Shown here: positions 20,293 through 29,328 of the stretch, in pieces | Numbering within the stretch: the first letter of the stretch is position 1 | Layout: each line of letters begins with the position of its first letter | Source: JANXSS01 sp025356535 | GTDB lineage: Bacteria > Pseudomonadota > Gammaproteobacteria > Burkholderiales > Burkholderiaceae_D | NCBI GenBank assembly: GCA_043762325.1 | Contig: JAYUMU010000134.1 | Span: forward strand, 6,665-70,664 | Direction: 5' to 3' | Length of the DNA stretch: 64,000 bases | Made by a program: the position numbers and the translations under genes | Notes under the pieces: model-generated | What the model was told of the DNA's origin: nothing | The model's input: the letters and a program-made list of their open reading frames with translations, nothing else | Databases searched by the model: none

Positions 20293-22356
20293 ATGTCGAC
20301 TTCCCCGCAATCCGGTCTGAATGCACCCCAGCGTGAAGCGGTGCGCTACCTCGACGGCCCCTGCCTGGTGCTGGCCGGCGCCGGCTCGGGCAAGACGCGC
20401 GTGATCACGCAAAAGATCGCCCACCTGATCGAACAGTGCGGCTATGAGCCCAAACATATTGCGGCACTGACCTTCACCAACAAGGCGGCGGCCGAGATGC
20501 GCGACCGCATCGCCAGCCTGCTGCAACAGCCCAAGCAGGCAAAGCAGCTCACCGTCAGCACCTTCCATTCGCTTGGTGTGACGATTTTGCGGCAGGAAGC
20601 GCGTGGCGTGGGCCTCAAGGACCGGTTTTCGATCATGGACAGCGACGACTGCTTTTCGCTGGTCCAGGACCTGGCGGTGACGACTGACAAGCAGCTGATC
20701 CGGCGTATCCAGAACACCATGTCGCTCTGGAAAAACAGCCTCATCGATCCGGATGCTGCGCTCAACGCCGCGACAACCGAAGACGAGGCACAGAGCGCGC
20801 GCATCTACCGCAGCTACGTTGCCACCCTGTCGGCCTACCAGGCGGTCGACTTCGACGACCTGATCCGTCTGCCGGTGGAGCTGTTTCGCAGCAATGAAGC
20901 CGTGCGCGACAAATGGCAGCGGCGCCTGCGTTACTTGCTGGTCGACGAATACCAGGACACCAATACCTGTCAGTACGAACTGGTCAAGCTGCTGGTCACC
21001 GGCCCGGGCAAGAAACCGATGTTTACCGCAGTCGGCGACGACGACCAGGCGATCTACGCGTGGCGCGGCGCAACGGTGGAAAACCTCAAGACCTTGCAGA
21101 CCGATTTTCCGGATCTCAAGGTCATCAAGCTGGAACAGAACTATCGCTCCACCACCCGCATCCTGCAGGCGGCCAATGCCGTCATCGGCAACAATCCGAA
21201 GCTCTTCGACAAGGCGCTGTGGTCCGAGCATGGCCTGGGCGACCCGGTCAAGGTGCTGGGCATGCAGGATGACGAACAGGAAGCCGACCAGGTGGCGATC
21301 ATGCTGTCGGCGCATCGTTTCGAGCGGCGGGCGAAGTTCTCCGACTATGCGATCCTGTATCGCGGCAATCACCAGGCACGCATCTTCGAGAAAGCCCTGC
21401 GCCGCGAACGCATTCCCTATGTGATGTCGGGTGGCCAGAGCTTTTTCGACCGGGCCGAAATCAAGGACATCGTCAGTTACCTGCGCCTGGTGGCCAACGG
21501 CGACGACGATCCGGCCTTCATCCGCGCCGTCACCACGCCCAAGCGCGGTGTGGGCCAGAGCACGCTGGAGGCGCTCGGCGCCTATGCCGGCAAGTGGCAG
21601 TGTTCCCTTTTCGAAGCCGTCTTCAAGGGCGGCATCGAATCGATCCTGGCAGACCGGCAACTGACGCCGCTGCGTCATTTCTGCGACTTCATCAACCAGC
21701 TCGAAGCGCGCGCCAGCCGGGTCGGCCGCGCCGGCAGCGGCGACAATGCCGCGCAGGTGCTGGACGACATGATGAAGGAGATTGATTACGAAGCCTACCT
21801 GTACGACAGCTTCGACGACCGCCAGGCGCAGGGCAAGTGGCAGAACGTGCTGGATTTTACGACCTGGCTGAAAGAGAAGGGCAGCGGCGGCAAGGACGGC
21901 ACCGATCCCGAGAAAAGCCTGCTCGAACTGACCCAGATGGTGGCGCTGATGACGATGCTAGAAGGCCGCGATGAGGAACCCGACGCGGTGCGCATGTCGA
22001 CCCTGCATGCATCGAAGGGGCTGGAGTTTCCGCACGTGTTCCTGATCGGCGTCGAAGAAGGCATCCTGCCGCATCGCGGCGACCCGGATGCGCCCGCCGA
22101 CGTGATTGCCGCGCGCATCCAGGAAGAGCGCCGCCTGATGTATGTCGGCATCACCCGCGCGCAGCGCAGCCTGCACATCACCTGGTGCAAGAAGCGCCAG
22201 CGGGCGCGCGAGAGCGTGAGCTGCGATGTCTCGCGCTTCGTCAAGGAAATGCAGCTCGATGTCGGCGATGCGGTGCCGACCGAGGCGGACATGATCTCGC
22301 CGCAAAGCCGCCTGGCAAATCTGAAGGCGCTGTTGCAGAAACCCCGGCCGGGCTGA
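20293..22356 (+). CDS. rep: ATP-dependent DNA helicase Rep
   Basis: Rep is a superfamily 1A 3'-5' helicase that helps replication forks pass protein roadblocks. The 687-residue product has LNAPQREAVRYLDGP (Q motif), Walker A GAGSGKTR at residues 29-36, and Walker B LLVDEYQDTN. The DDDQAIYAWRGA motif (DDDQxIYxWRGA is typical of Rep rather than UvrD) follows, with HASKGLEFPHVFL and LMYVGITRAQRSL motifs V-VI. The ATG at 20293 matches the family start; an in-frame ATG at 20167 would add an unlikely 42 residues. slyX follows 54 bases later. Confidence 0.93.
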   Translation: MSTSPQSGLNAPQREAVRYLDGPCLVLAGAGSGKTRVITQKIAHLIEQCGYEPKHIAALTFTNKAAAEMRDRIASLLQQPKQAKQLTVSTFHSLGVTILRQEARGVGLKDRFSIMDSDDCFSLVQDLAVTTDKQLIRRIQNTMSLWKNSLIDPDAALNAATTEDEAQSARIYRSYVATLSAYQAVDFDDLIRLPVELFRSNEAVRDKWQRRLRYLLVDEYQDTNTCQYELVKLLVTGPGKKPMFTAVGDDDQAIYAWRGATVENLKTLQTDFPDLKVIKLEQNYRSTTRILQAANAVIGNNPKLFDKALWSEHGLGDPVKVLGMQDDEQEADQVAIMLSAHRFERRAKFSDYAILYRGNHQARIFEKALRRERIPYVMSGGQSFFDRAEIKDIVSYLRLVANGDDDPAFIRAVTTPKRGVGQSTLEALGAYAGKWQCSLFEAVFKGGIESILADRQLTPLRHFCDFINQLEARASRVGRAGSGDNAAQVLDDMMKEIDYEAYLYDSFDDRQAQGKWQNVLDFTTWLKEKGSGGKDGTDPEKSLLELTQMVALMTMLEGRDEEPDAVRMSTLHASKGLEFPHVFLIGVEEGILPHRGDPDAPADVIAARIQEERRLMYVGITRAQRSLHITWCKKRQRARESVSCDVSRFVKEMQLDVGDAVPTEADMISPQSRLANLKALLQKPRPG

Positions 22357-22410
22357 CCGGGCGCCGCGCCTTTCATCACCTGCATGCATTTCATTTCGCA
22401 AGGACCAAGC

Positions 22411-22620
22411 ATGTCGACCGACGAACGCATGACAAATATCGAGATCAAGCTGGCGCGCCAGGAAGACCTGGTCGATACGCTGAACCAGCTGGTCTATCAG
22501 CAGCAAAAGAAGATCGGCGAACTGGAGGGCCTCTGTGCGGCGCTGGCGCGACACGTCAAGGCGGCTTCGTCGGCGGCAGACGACACGGGCGTCGGCAACG
22601 ATCGCCCGCCCCATTACTGA
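22411..22620 (+). CDS. slyX: SlyX family protein
   Basis: A 69-residue protein, nearly all one amphipathic coiled coil (RMTNIEIKLARQEDLVDTLN, then QLVYQQQKKIGELE), ending in the family's RPPHY. SlyX is widespread in proteobacteria and its function is not established. The Shine-Dalgarno AAGGA lies six bases before the ATG. The next small gene starts within 20 bases, so they are probably co-transcribed with rep. Confidence 0.88.
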   Translation: MSTDERMTNIEIKLARQEDLVDTLNQLVYQQQKKIGELEGLCAALARHVKAASSAADDTGVGNDRPPHY

Positions 22621-22635
22621 CAAGGAATGATGCAA

Positions 22636-22971
22636 ATGCCAATGCCATCGACTTTCGACCCGACCGATCCGCTGCGTGTGAAGCTCAACACCGAAACCGC
22701 GCGCCTGCACTGGCATGAACTGCTGCGTCACTTTGCGGCAGGGATAGTGGTGCGTGTCGATGACGGCCTCGACCTGATCGAGGTTGCCGTGGCCTTCACG
22801 AACGACGACAAGCCTTCTGTCGAACAATGGATGCTGGCAGGGCAGGTGGCAAAGGCCAGCGACGCACAGGCTGCAGCATGGCTCGAGGGCGATGCCCGGA
22901 TGTGGACGGTGGTCGTGCGTCCCTGGATTCTGGTGCAGGCGCAAAAGCCTGGCAGCAGTGCGACCGACTGA
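22636..22971 (+). CDS. DUF2288 family protein
   Basis: A protein of about 111 residues with the DUF2288 pattern: LNTETARLHWHELLRHFAAG near the N-terminus, VDDGLDLIEVAVAFTNDD in the middle, and WTVVVRPWILVQ at the end. It is soluble and of unknown role. Four in-frame ATGs crowd the start (22627, 22630, 22636, 22642). AAGGA at 22622-22626 is best spaced for 22636. It commonly lies beside slyX in related genomes as far as I recall. Confidence 0.8.
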   Translation: MPMPSTFDPTDPLRVKLNTETARLHWHELLRHFAAGIVVRVDDGLDLIEVAVAFTNDDKPSVEQWMLAGQVAKASDAQAAAWLEGDARMWTVVVRPWILVQAQKPGSSATD

Positions 22972-23180
22972 GCGGCGCGGCACGAAAGCCTCCCAGGTAT
23001 TGCCTCGGCTCAGGTAATGCACGACCGTCTCAGCTGTAAGCAATTGTGTGAACGGTGGTACAAGTCGCCTCGCCATTGAACTTACCCGACAGCCAGCATG
23101 TCAGAAAGTAATGAACGCTACAAACGCGTGATTTTGCCGTGTTCCAGCGGTAATCATTTACTTTTCAAAGGACACTACAG

Positions 23181-23723
23181 ATGAGTCAACTCGCCAAACT
23201 GCTGATTACCTCCACCCTGCTTGCAACGAGCGCAGTGAGCATCGCCCAGAATACCGGCGCACCGGATTCAATGACGACTCCTGCCGGTTCGGCTGGCAAT
23301 GCCGGCACCGTCATCACGCCGATGGTCAATCCGAATGCCGCCGGCATGCCGTCCGATAGCGGTGCTACCGGCGCCAGCGGCACTGCGGGCGCTACCGCAG
23401 CCGGTACCGCCGGCATGCCGGGTGCCGCTTCAGGCACGGCGACCACGGGCGCGGCTGCCAGCGGCGCGTCGGCCACCGGTGCCACAGCGGCGTCGACATC
23501 GGCCGACCCGTACGTGCAGAAGCGTGAAGCCGATGCAGCTGCCAAGAAAGAATACAAGGCGAAGAAAAAAGCCGCAAAGGCCGAGTACAAGCATGAAAAG
23601 GCGTCTGCGAAGTCGGACATGAAGATGGAAAAACGCGAAACGACGGCCGAGCGCAATGCCGCGATCGCTGCCGATCCTTCCAAGACCGTGGTACCTGGCC
23701 AGCAAAACAACCTGGGCAAGTAA
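23181..23723 (+). CDS. secreted low-complexity protein with Gly/Ala/Thr tract and Lys-rich helix
   Basis: A 180-residue protein not assigned to a named family. Residues 1-22 form a signal peptide (LLITSTLLATSAVSIAQ) cut near AQ-N. Residues 30-108 are almost entirely Gly, Ala, Ser, Thr and Pro with repeated GAT/GAS/GMP units. About 109-155 are a charged helix rich in KK, AK and EYK. The tail is NAAIAADPSKTVVPGQQNN. It is probably periplasmic. The Shine-Dalgarno AAAGGA is good, and a strong terminator follows, so it is a monocistronic unit preceded by a 209-bp leader. Confidence 0.7.
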   Translation: MSQLAKLLITSTLLATSAVSIAQNTGAPDSMTTPAGSAGNAGTVITPMVNPNAAGMPSDSGATGASGTAGATAAGTAGMPGAASGTATTGAAASGASATGATAASTSADPYVQKREADAAAKKEYKAKKKAAKAEYKHEKASAKSDMKMEKRETTAERNAAIAADPSKTVVPGQQNNLGK

Positions 23724-23778
23724 GTCGGCAGAATGACTCTGGCGGGGTTGACGCGCCGCCAGGTTCGAGTCATGTAAA

Positions 23779-23811
23779 GCCGCACCGGCGATGCGCCGGT
23801 GCGGCTTTTTT
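23779..23811 (+). terminator. rho-independent terminator
   Basis: An 11-bp perfect stem GCCGCACCGGC/GCCGGTGCGGC with a five-base loop, followed by six T, 55 bases after the secreted-protein gene. Confidence 0.9.
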
Positions 23812-23862
23812 GATTTCTCGCGGGTAAAATGACGGCTTCGCTTTTCCGCCGGATTGTTGTTC

Positions 23863-24936
23863 GTGACAGAGCGAGCCCGCAAGATCATCCATTGCGACTG
23901 CGACTGTTTCTATGCCGCCGTCGAAACCCGTGACGACCCCAGCCTGCGCGGCCGGCCGGTTGCCGTGGGCGGACGGGCCGACCAGCGCGGGGTGGTCGCG
24001 ACCTGCAATTACGAAGCCCGCCATTTCGGCGTGCGTTCGGCAATGGCCACCGGCCAGGCACTGCAGCGCTGCCCGGGCCTGATCGTGCTGCCGCCGGCGA
24101 TGGAAAAATACCGCATCGCTTCGCGCCAGATCCTGGCGATCTACGGCGACTACACCGACCTTGTCGAACCCCTGTCGCTTGATGAAGCCTATCTCGATGT
24201 CACCGATGCGCCCCATTGCCATGGCAGCGCGACGCTGATGGCCCGGGAAATCCGCGCCCGCATTGCGGCTACCGTCGGCATCACCGCATCAGCCGGCATC
24301 GCACCCAACAAGTTCGTCGCCAAGATCGCCAGCGACTGGAACAAGCCGGACGGCCAGCATGTCGTGCTGCCGGGTGAAGTCGATGCCTTCGTTGCCGCCT
24401 TGCCGGTCAAGAAAATCTTCGGCGTCGGCCAGGTCACTGCGGCCAAGCTCAATCGCCTGGGAGCCGTCACCTGCGCCGACCTGCGCGGCTGGTCGGCGGC
24501 GCAGCTGCAGCATCATTTCGGCAAGTTCGGTACGCGCCTCTTCGACCTGGTGCGCGGCATCGACCTGCGTGAAGTGTGCCCGGACCGGGAACGCAAGTCG
24601 ATCAGCGTGGAAGAGACCTACAACGTCGACCTGCCGGATCTGGCGGCCTGCCAGGCGCCCATGATGGAACTGATCGAACAGTTGCGGCTGCGTGTGGCGC
24701 GCAACGATGCCGCGCCTTACGTGCGCAAGCTCACGGTAAAGATCCGCTTCGCCGACTTTCGGCAAACCTCGGTCGAATGCGTTGCCGCGGCCATCGATGT
24801 GGCATTGTTTGCCGGCTTGCTGGAGACCGGCCATGCCCGCGGTGCGCAACCGGTGCGCCTGCTTGGCGCCGGCGTTCGGCTGCAGGAGGACATGCCGGAT
24901 CTGCAGCTGGGATTGTTCGGGCAACAGCAGGCGTAG
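23863..24936 (+). CDS. dinB: DNA polymerase IV (Y family, translesion synthesis)
   Basis: DinB copies past DNA lesions with low fidelity. The protein has the N-terminal metal-binding motif IIHCDCDCFYAAVE and the catalytic pair in SLDEAYLD (about residue 105). The thumb contains ASAGIAPNKFVAKIASD, followed by the little-finger domain. It ends with the beta-clamp-binding motif QLGLF. From the GTG at 23863 it is 357 residues. TTG codons at 23854 and 23857 are in frame and could be the start instead; no clear Shine-Dalgarno decides. No LexA box was identified upstream by eye. Confidence 0.93.
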   Translation: MTERARKIIHCDCDCFYAAVETRDDPSLRGRPVAVGGRADQRGVVATCNYEARHFGVRSAMATGQALQRCPGLIVLPPAMEKYRIASRQILAIYGDYTDLVEPLSLDEAYLDVTDAPHCHGSATLMAREIRARIAATVGITASAGIAPNKFVAKIASDWNKPDGQHVVLPGEVDAFVAALPVKKIFGVGQVTAAKLNRLGAVTCADLRGWSAAQLQHHFGKFGTRLFDLVRGIDLREVCPDRERKSISVEETYNVDLPDLAACQAPMMELIEQLRLRVARNDAAPYVRKLTVKIRFADFRQTSVECVAAAIDVALFAGLLETGHARGAQPVRLLGAGVRLQEDMPDLQLGLFGQQQA

Positions 24937-24982
24937 CGGGCCGCAGGTCCTGCCGGCAGGGCGGCGAAGCGGCAGCTGAAAT

Positions 24983-25010
24983 AAAAACGCCCGCTTGCGC
25001 GGGCTTTTTT
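24983..25010. terminator. bidirectional terminator between dinB and tRNA-Asp
   Basis: A GCCCGC/GCGGGC stem with a TTGC loop is followed by six T on the + strand and preceded by AAAAA on the left arm. It can end both dinB (+) and the tRNA-Asp transcript (-). Confidence 0.8.
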
Positions 25011-25014
25011 ATTC

Positions 25015-25091
25015 TGGCGGAGTGGACGGGACTCGAACCCGCGACCCCCGGCGTGACAGGCCGGTATTCTAACCAACTGAACTACCACTCC
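25015..25091 (-). tRNA. tRNA-Asp (anticodon GTC)
   Basis: Seventy-seven bases on the minus strand including an encoded CCA. The acceptor arms GGAGTGG and CCACTCC pair. The D arm (GTTCAGTTGG), the anticodon loop CTGTCAC with GTC, and the T loop GGTTCGAGTCC are all present. Confidence 0.96.
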
Positions 25092-25323
25092 TGTGATCAT
25101 TCCAGGTAATGTGCATGCATTCGCGCTGCAGTGCGATGCGACACCTGAAGCGGCCGAAGTCTACAATAGTTTTAACGCTTTGGCTAGGAATTCTGTCGAA
25201 CGGCGACGTGGCCGGCGCTGTTGCCCGCCTATAATCCTGATCTGCCTGCAAGGGTCACCCCCTGGCTCCGCTATGCCCGTGGTGTGGTTCTCACGATGCC
25301 TCATTGCACCTACCGGAGCACAC

Positions 25324-26295
25324 ATGTCCGACTCGGAGATCGACAAGATTCTCTTTCCACCGCTGGCGCCGCATCGCAGCGGCATGCTGGCCGTCGACCC
25401 GATGCACACGCTTTATTGGGAAGAAAGCGGCAATCCGCAAGGCACGCCGGTGCTGTTCCTGCATGGCGGGCCGGGTAGCGGCACGTCGCCCCTGCAGCGG
25501 CGTTTTTTCGATCCGACGCATTACCGCATCGTCCTGTTCGACCAGCGCGGCGCCGGCAGGTCGACGCCGCTGGGTGAATACCGCGACAACACCACGCAAC
25601 TGCTGATTGCCGATATCGAGCGCCTGCGCACGATGCTCGGCATCGGGCAGTGGCTGCTCTTTGGCGGCTCGTGGGGCTCGACCCTGGCGCTGGCGTATGG
25701 GCAGGCGCATCCGCAGTGCTGCCTGGGTTTCGTCCTGCGCGGTATTTTCCTGTGCGGTCGCAGCGAGATCGACTGGTTCTTGTACGGCATGGAACAGTTC
25801 TTCCCGGAGGTGCATGCGGAGTTCGTGGCGCTGCTGCCGCCGGCGGAGCGGCACGATCTGCTGCAGGCGTATGGTCGCCGGCTGTTTGCGGATGATCCTG
25901 CGACGTATGCGCCGGCAGCGCGTGCCTGGAGCCGCTACGAAGGCCGCTGCCTGTACCTGCGCCCCGATGCGGCGGCAGTCGATGCATTCAGTTCGGATGC
26001 GGTAAGCGTGGGCGTCGGGCGCCTGGAAGCGCATTATTTTCTGCACGGCGGCTTTCTGGCGCCCGGACAGTTGCTGCGCGATGTGGCGCGTATTGCGCAC
26101 CTGCCGGCCGTGATCATCCAGGGGCGCTACGACGTGGTCTGCCCGCCGGTGTCGGCGCATCGGCTGCATCAGGCCTGGCCGCAGGCACGCTTGCAGATGA
26201 TCGACGACGCCGGCCATGCTGCCTTCGAGCCGGGTACGGCGCGCGCACTGGTGGCGGCAACCGAGCAGTTCCGCAGGGCTGCCCGATTCGATTGA
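25324..26295 (+). CDS. pip: proline iminopeptidase (alpha/beta hydrolase)
   Basis: The enzyme releases N-terminal proline from peptides in the cytoplasm. The 323-residue product has the oxyanion motif HGGPGSG (about residue 46), the nucleophile elbow GGSWGS (about 113), and the catalytic Asp in GRYDVVCPP and His in DAGHAAFEP near the C-terminus. This is the S33 peptidase pattern. The ATG at 25324 sits at the normal family start; no good Shine-Dalgarno is seen. The 232-bp region between it and tRNA-Asp shows no gene and must hold the tRNA promoter. Confidence 0.88.
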   Translation: MSDSEIDKILFPPLAPHRSGMLAVDPMHTLYWEESGNPQGTPVLFLHGGPGSGTSPLQRRFFDPTHYRIVLFDQRGAGRSTPLGEYRDNTTQLLIADIERLRTMLGIGQWLLFGGSWGSTLALAYGQAHPQCCLGFVLRGIFLCGRSEIDWFLYGMEQFFPEVHAEFVALLPPAERHDLLQAYGRRLFADDPATYAPAARAWSRYEGRCLYLRPDAAAVDAFSSDAVSVGVGRLEAHYFLHGGFLAPGQLLRDVARIAHLPAVIIQGRYDVVCPPVSAHRLHQAWPQARLQMIDDAGHAAFEPGTARALVAATEQFRRAARFD

Positions 26296-26412
26296 AATGA
26301 CCATCTGCTGCGAAAGCCACAGGTGCCGATATGACGATTGCAGCACGCCCGCAGCCTGTGCGACACTGCATTTGCCAGACCACCTTCCCTGCCACCTGAA
26401 CCCTAAAACGCC

Positions 26413-26937
26413 ATGCGACTTCCCGCGCTCGTGACCCGTTCCATCGCACTGTTGAGCGCGGCCGGCGCGTCGCTGCTGGCGGCCTGCGCGTCGCCGCCGT
26501 CATCGTCGTCGCAGCAGGGCGCCGCGCCGTCGGCCAGTGCACTGGCGCGCCTGGATCGGGCCGAGACCACGGCCGACGCCACCTCGACCGCCCGCACCGT
26601 CGACGCCTACAAGCACGACATTGCGCTGCGCATTTCGGAAGTGAATTCGACCAGGGTCTTTCCGGGCCGGCCGCAGGCGCTGCTGCGCTCGATCATCGTG
26701 GTGAAGTTTTCGGTCGATGCCGGCGGCAAGCTGTTGCGCAGCGAGATCGTGCGAACCAATCATGACAGCGCCACCGAAGCCACCGCGCTGTCGACGCTGC
26801 GTAACACGGCGCCGTTTCCAAAACCGGCAGCGAGCCTGCTGCGCAATGGCAAACTGGAAATTTCGGAGACCTGGCTGTTCAACAACGACGGCCGCTTCCA
26901 GGTGCGCTCGGTGGCGCAGCTGCAGATGGAGCAGTAA
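26413..26937 (+). CDS. lipoprotein with TonB C-terminal-like domain
   Basis: A 174-residue protein with a lipoprotein signal sequence whose lipobox is LLAAC (Cys at about 25). A Ser-rich spacer follows. The C-terminal domain of about 85 residues (VVKFSVDAGGKLLRSEIVR, then ALSTLRNTAPFPKP) resembles TonB/energy-transducer C-terminal domains. There is no N-terminal transmembrane anchor nor Pro-rich rod as in true TonB, and no exbBD nearby, so it is unlikely to be a working TonB. It may be an outer-membrane-attached periplasmic protein of unknown role. Confidence 0.65.
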   Translation: MRLPALVTRSIALLSAAGASLLAACASPPSSSSQQGAAPSASALARLDRAETTADATSTARTVDAYKHDIALRISEVNSTRVFPGRPQALLRSIIVVKFSVDAGGKLLRSEIVRTNHDSATEATALSTLRNTAPFPKPAASLLRNGKLEISETWLFNNDGRFQVRSVAQLQMEQ

Positions 26938-27023
26938 CAGTCCCGCCGGCAGCGTGGCCGGCGTGTCGTCCTGACATGCCATGCCGTACACTGTACGCCT
27001 TGAGGACCTTCGCGGGAGCGGCA

Positions 27024-28457
27024 GTGAAATCCATTACAGCAGATGTCGCCGTCATCGGCGCCGGCAGCGCCGGCCTGGCCGCTTATCGCGCCGCCCGTTC
27101 GCATGGCAAGCGGGTGCTGCTGATCGAGGGCGGTCCGTACGGCACCACCTGCGCCCGGGTCGGCTGCATGCCGAGCAAGCTTCTGATCGCCGCTGCCGAG
27201 GCGGCGCACATGGTGTCGCTGGCGCCGGCTTTCGGCGTTCACGGCGGCGCCCTGCGCATCGACGGCCGCGAGGTCATGGCGCGGGTGCGGCAGGAACGCG
27301 ACCGCTTCGTCGGCTTCGTCGTCGACGGCGTTGACCGGATACCCGAAGAGGACCGGCTGCGCGGATATGCCCGGTTCACGGCGCCGGACTGCCTGCAGGT
27401 GGGCGACGACCTGCAGGTGCGCGCCTCCCGGATCGTCATTGCCACCGGCTCACGGCCGCAGATACCGGCCGAACTGCTGGGCGCCGGCGAGCGCCTGCTG
27501 ACCAACGACACGGTCTTTGAATGGGACGATCTGCCGGCGTCGGTAGCCGTCATCGGCACCGGTGTCATCGGCCTGGAAATCGGCCAGGCGCTGCATCGGC
27601 TCGGCGTGCGGGTTGCCGTTTTCGGGCGCGGCATGCAGCTGGCCGGCATCAGCGACCCGATGGTGCTGGCCAGCGCACGGCAGGCGTTCGGCGCCGAGCT
27701 CGACCTGCGCGCCGGCACCCGCGTGGTGCAGGCCGCGCGCAATGCCGACGGCGTGGCGCTCACCTGGACTGCGGCGGATGGCAGCCAGCATTGCGAGCAG
27801 TTCGCCTGGGTACTGGCAGCAACCGGCCGGGTCACCAATGTCGAGCAGCTCGACCTTGGCGCCAGCGGTTTGGCACTCGATGCGCGCGGCGTGCCGCTGT
27901 TTGACAGCCACACCATGCGATGCGGGCAGAGCGGCATTTTCATCGCGGGCGATGCCGCCGGCGAGCGTGCGCTGCTGCATGAAGCAGCTGACCATGGCCG
28001 CATTGCCGGCGACAACGCCGGCCGCTATCCCGACGTGCAGCCGGGCCTGCGCCGGGCGCCCCTGGCGATTGCCTTTACCGATCCGCAGGTCGCAGTCGTC
28101 GGCTGCGGTTTTCATGCGCTCGAATCGGCCCGCACGGCCAGTGGCGAAGTCAGTTTTGCCGACCAGGGACGCAGTCGCGTGATGCTGCAGAACCGCGGGC
28201 TGCTGCGCGTGTACGGCGCCTACGGCTCGGGGCGATTCCTCGGCGCCGAACTGTGCGGCCCGCGCGGCGAGCATCTGGCGCACCTGATGGCCTGGGCACT
28301 GCAGAACGCGATGACGGTGGCGCAGATGCTGCAGATGCCGTTCTATCATCCGGTGGTCGAGGAGGGCCTGCGCACGGCCCTGCGTGACCTTAACGAAAAG
28401 CTGGTGCACGGCACGCCGGAGATCGAGCATTGCACCGATTGCACGCCCGGCATGTAA
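27024..28457 (+). CDS. dihydrolipoamide dehydrogenase-like flavoprotein
   Basis: A 477-residue pyridine nucleotide-disulfide oxidoreductase. The FAD-binding VAVIGAGSAGLAAYRAA lies at the N-terminus. The redox disulfide is in TTCARVGCMPSK, the NAD(P) Rossmann motif VIGTGVIGLEIGQALHRLG is near residue 180, and the second FAD motif is GIFIAGDAAGE. The C-terminal active-site region reads FYHPVVEEGL instead of the usual HPTxSE of E3. That, and the absence of neighbouring 2-oxoacid dehydrogenase genes, suggests a paralogue rather than the PDH/OGDH E3. The GTG at 27024 has GGGAG upstream; an ATG at 26976 is the alternative. Confidence 0.8.
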   Translation: MKSITADVAVIGAGSAGLAAYRAARSHGKRVLLIEGGPYGTTCARVGCMPSKLLIAAAEAAHMVSLAPAFGVHGGALRIDGREVMARVRQERDRFVGFVVDGVDRIPEEDRLRGYARFTAPDCLQVGDDLQVRASRIVIATGSRPQIPAELLGAGERLLTNDTVFEWDDLPASVAVIGTGVIGLEIGQALHRLGVRVAVFGRGMQLAGISDPMVLASARQAFGAELDLRAGTRVVQAARNADGVALTWTAADGSQHCEQFAWVLAATGRVTNVEQLDLGASGLALDARGVPLFDSHTMRCGQSGIFIAGDAAGERALLHEAADHGRIAGDNAGRYPDVQPGLRRAPLAIAFTDPQVAVVGCGFHALESARTASGEVSFADQGRSRVMLQNRGLLRVYGAYGSGRFLGAELCGPRGEHLAHLMAWALQNAMTVAQMLQMPFYHPVVEEGLRTALRDLNEKLVHGTPEIEHCTDCTPGM

Positions 28458-28608
28458 AACGCCTGCTCCGGCACGCGTTTGAGGCCATTCAAACAAGATA
28501 TTATGTTCGCTGCCGCACCGATTCCAGGAATGATTCTGGTTATGGTCTAGTCAGTACCGTAAATCGCGTTGCGGCGCACTAATCCACCCAAGTCCCAGGA
28601 GCTTTACC

Positions 28609-28911
28609 ATGATGCAAACTAACGTCAAGACTGCCCGCACCGACATGAAAACGCTGCTCAAGGATGCACAGGATCTGTTTCGCCAGGCTACCAGCGCCAC
28701 CGGCGACAAGGCCGACATGCTGCGCACTCAAGGGGCAAACCTGATCGATTCGGCAATGGTCAAGGCGCAGGAAGTGCAGACTGCCGCAATGGAAACCGGC
28801 AAGGAAATGGCAGACTCGGCGGACGCCTATGTACAGGAAAACCCATGGAAGTCGGTCGCGATTTCGGCCGGCGTCGGTGTGCTGATCGGTATGCTCATCG
28901 CGCGAAAGTAA
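28609..28911 (+). CDS. DUF883 family (ElaB/YqjD-like) membrane-anchored protein
   Basis: A 100-residue protein. Residues 1-75 form a long amphipathic helix (KTLLKDAQDLFRQATSATGD), then PWKSVAISAGVGVLIGMLIARK provides one C-terminal membrane segment with the family's terminal Arg-Lys. ElaB/YqjD proteins bind stationary-phase ribosomes or sit in the inner membrane in E. coli. The Shine-Dalgarno CAGGAG is eight bases upstream. It is the first gene of a three-gene set matching E. coli yqjD-yqjE-yqjK. Confidence 0.85.
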   Translation: MMQTNVKTARTDMKTLLKDAQDLFRQATSATGDKADMLRTQGANLIDSAMVKAQEVQTAAMETGKEMADSADAYVQENPWKSVAISAGVGVLIGMLIARK

Positions 28912-28917
28912 ATCATC

Positions 28918-29319
28918 GTGAGTAACCCACACCAGCAACATAATCCGCACGTACTCGGCACGCCCGGCTTGATGGCCGGTGTCAGCGGCGTGACGCGCAA
29001 CCTCTTCGGCCTGATCGTCAGCCGTCTCGAACTCGCAGCACTCGAGCTCTCGTCGGTACGCACCAGTCTGCTCAAATTGTTGCTGGTCGGGGCGATCGGA
29101 CTGTTTTCAGCCCTGTTTGCATTTGCTTATGTGACGGTGCTGATCGTCTACCTGAGCTGGGATGCACTGGGCTGGAAGATTTTGCTGATAATGGCCCTCG
29201 GTTTTACCGCCGCCACGGTCGCCGTCGTCATGTACGCACGCGGCCTGGTCTCGAGCGGCAAGCTGTCGATGCCGGCAACCCTGGCCGAACTGGGCCGCGA
29301 CCGTGATGCATTGCTTTGA
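28918..29319 (+). CDS. phage-holin-like inner-membrane protein (DUF1469, YqjE-like)
   Basis: A 133-residue protein with a GTG start six bases after the DUF883 stop. The first 50 residues form an amphipathic helix (GLIVSRLELAALELSSVR is typical of YqjE). Two hydrophobic segments follow at about 55-77 and 84-105. It is annotated in many genomes as a holin-superfamily protein, but it is chromosomal and not part of a prophage here. The operon position supports a YqjE role in the envelope. Confidence 0.82.
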   Translation: MSNPHQQHNPHVLGTPGLMAGVSGVTRNLFGLIVSRLELAALELSSVRTSLLKLLLVGAIGLFSALFAFAYVTVLIVYLSWDALGWKILLIMALGFTAATVAVVMYARGLVSSGKLSMPATLAELGRDRDALL

Positions 29320-29328
29320 AGCGAGCCG

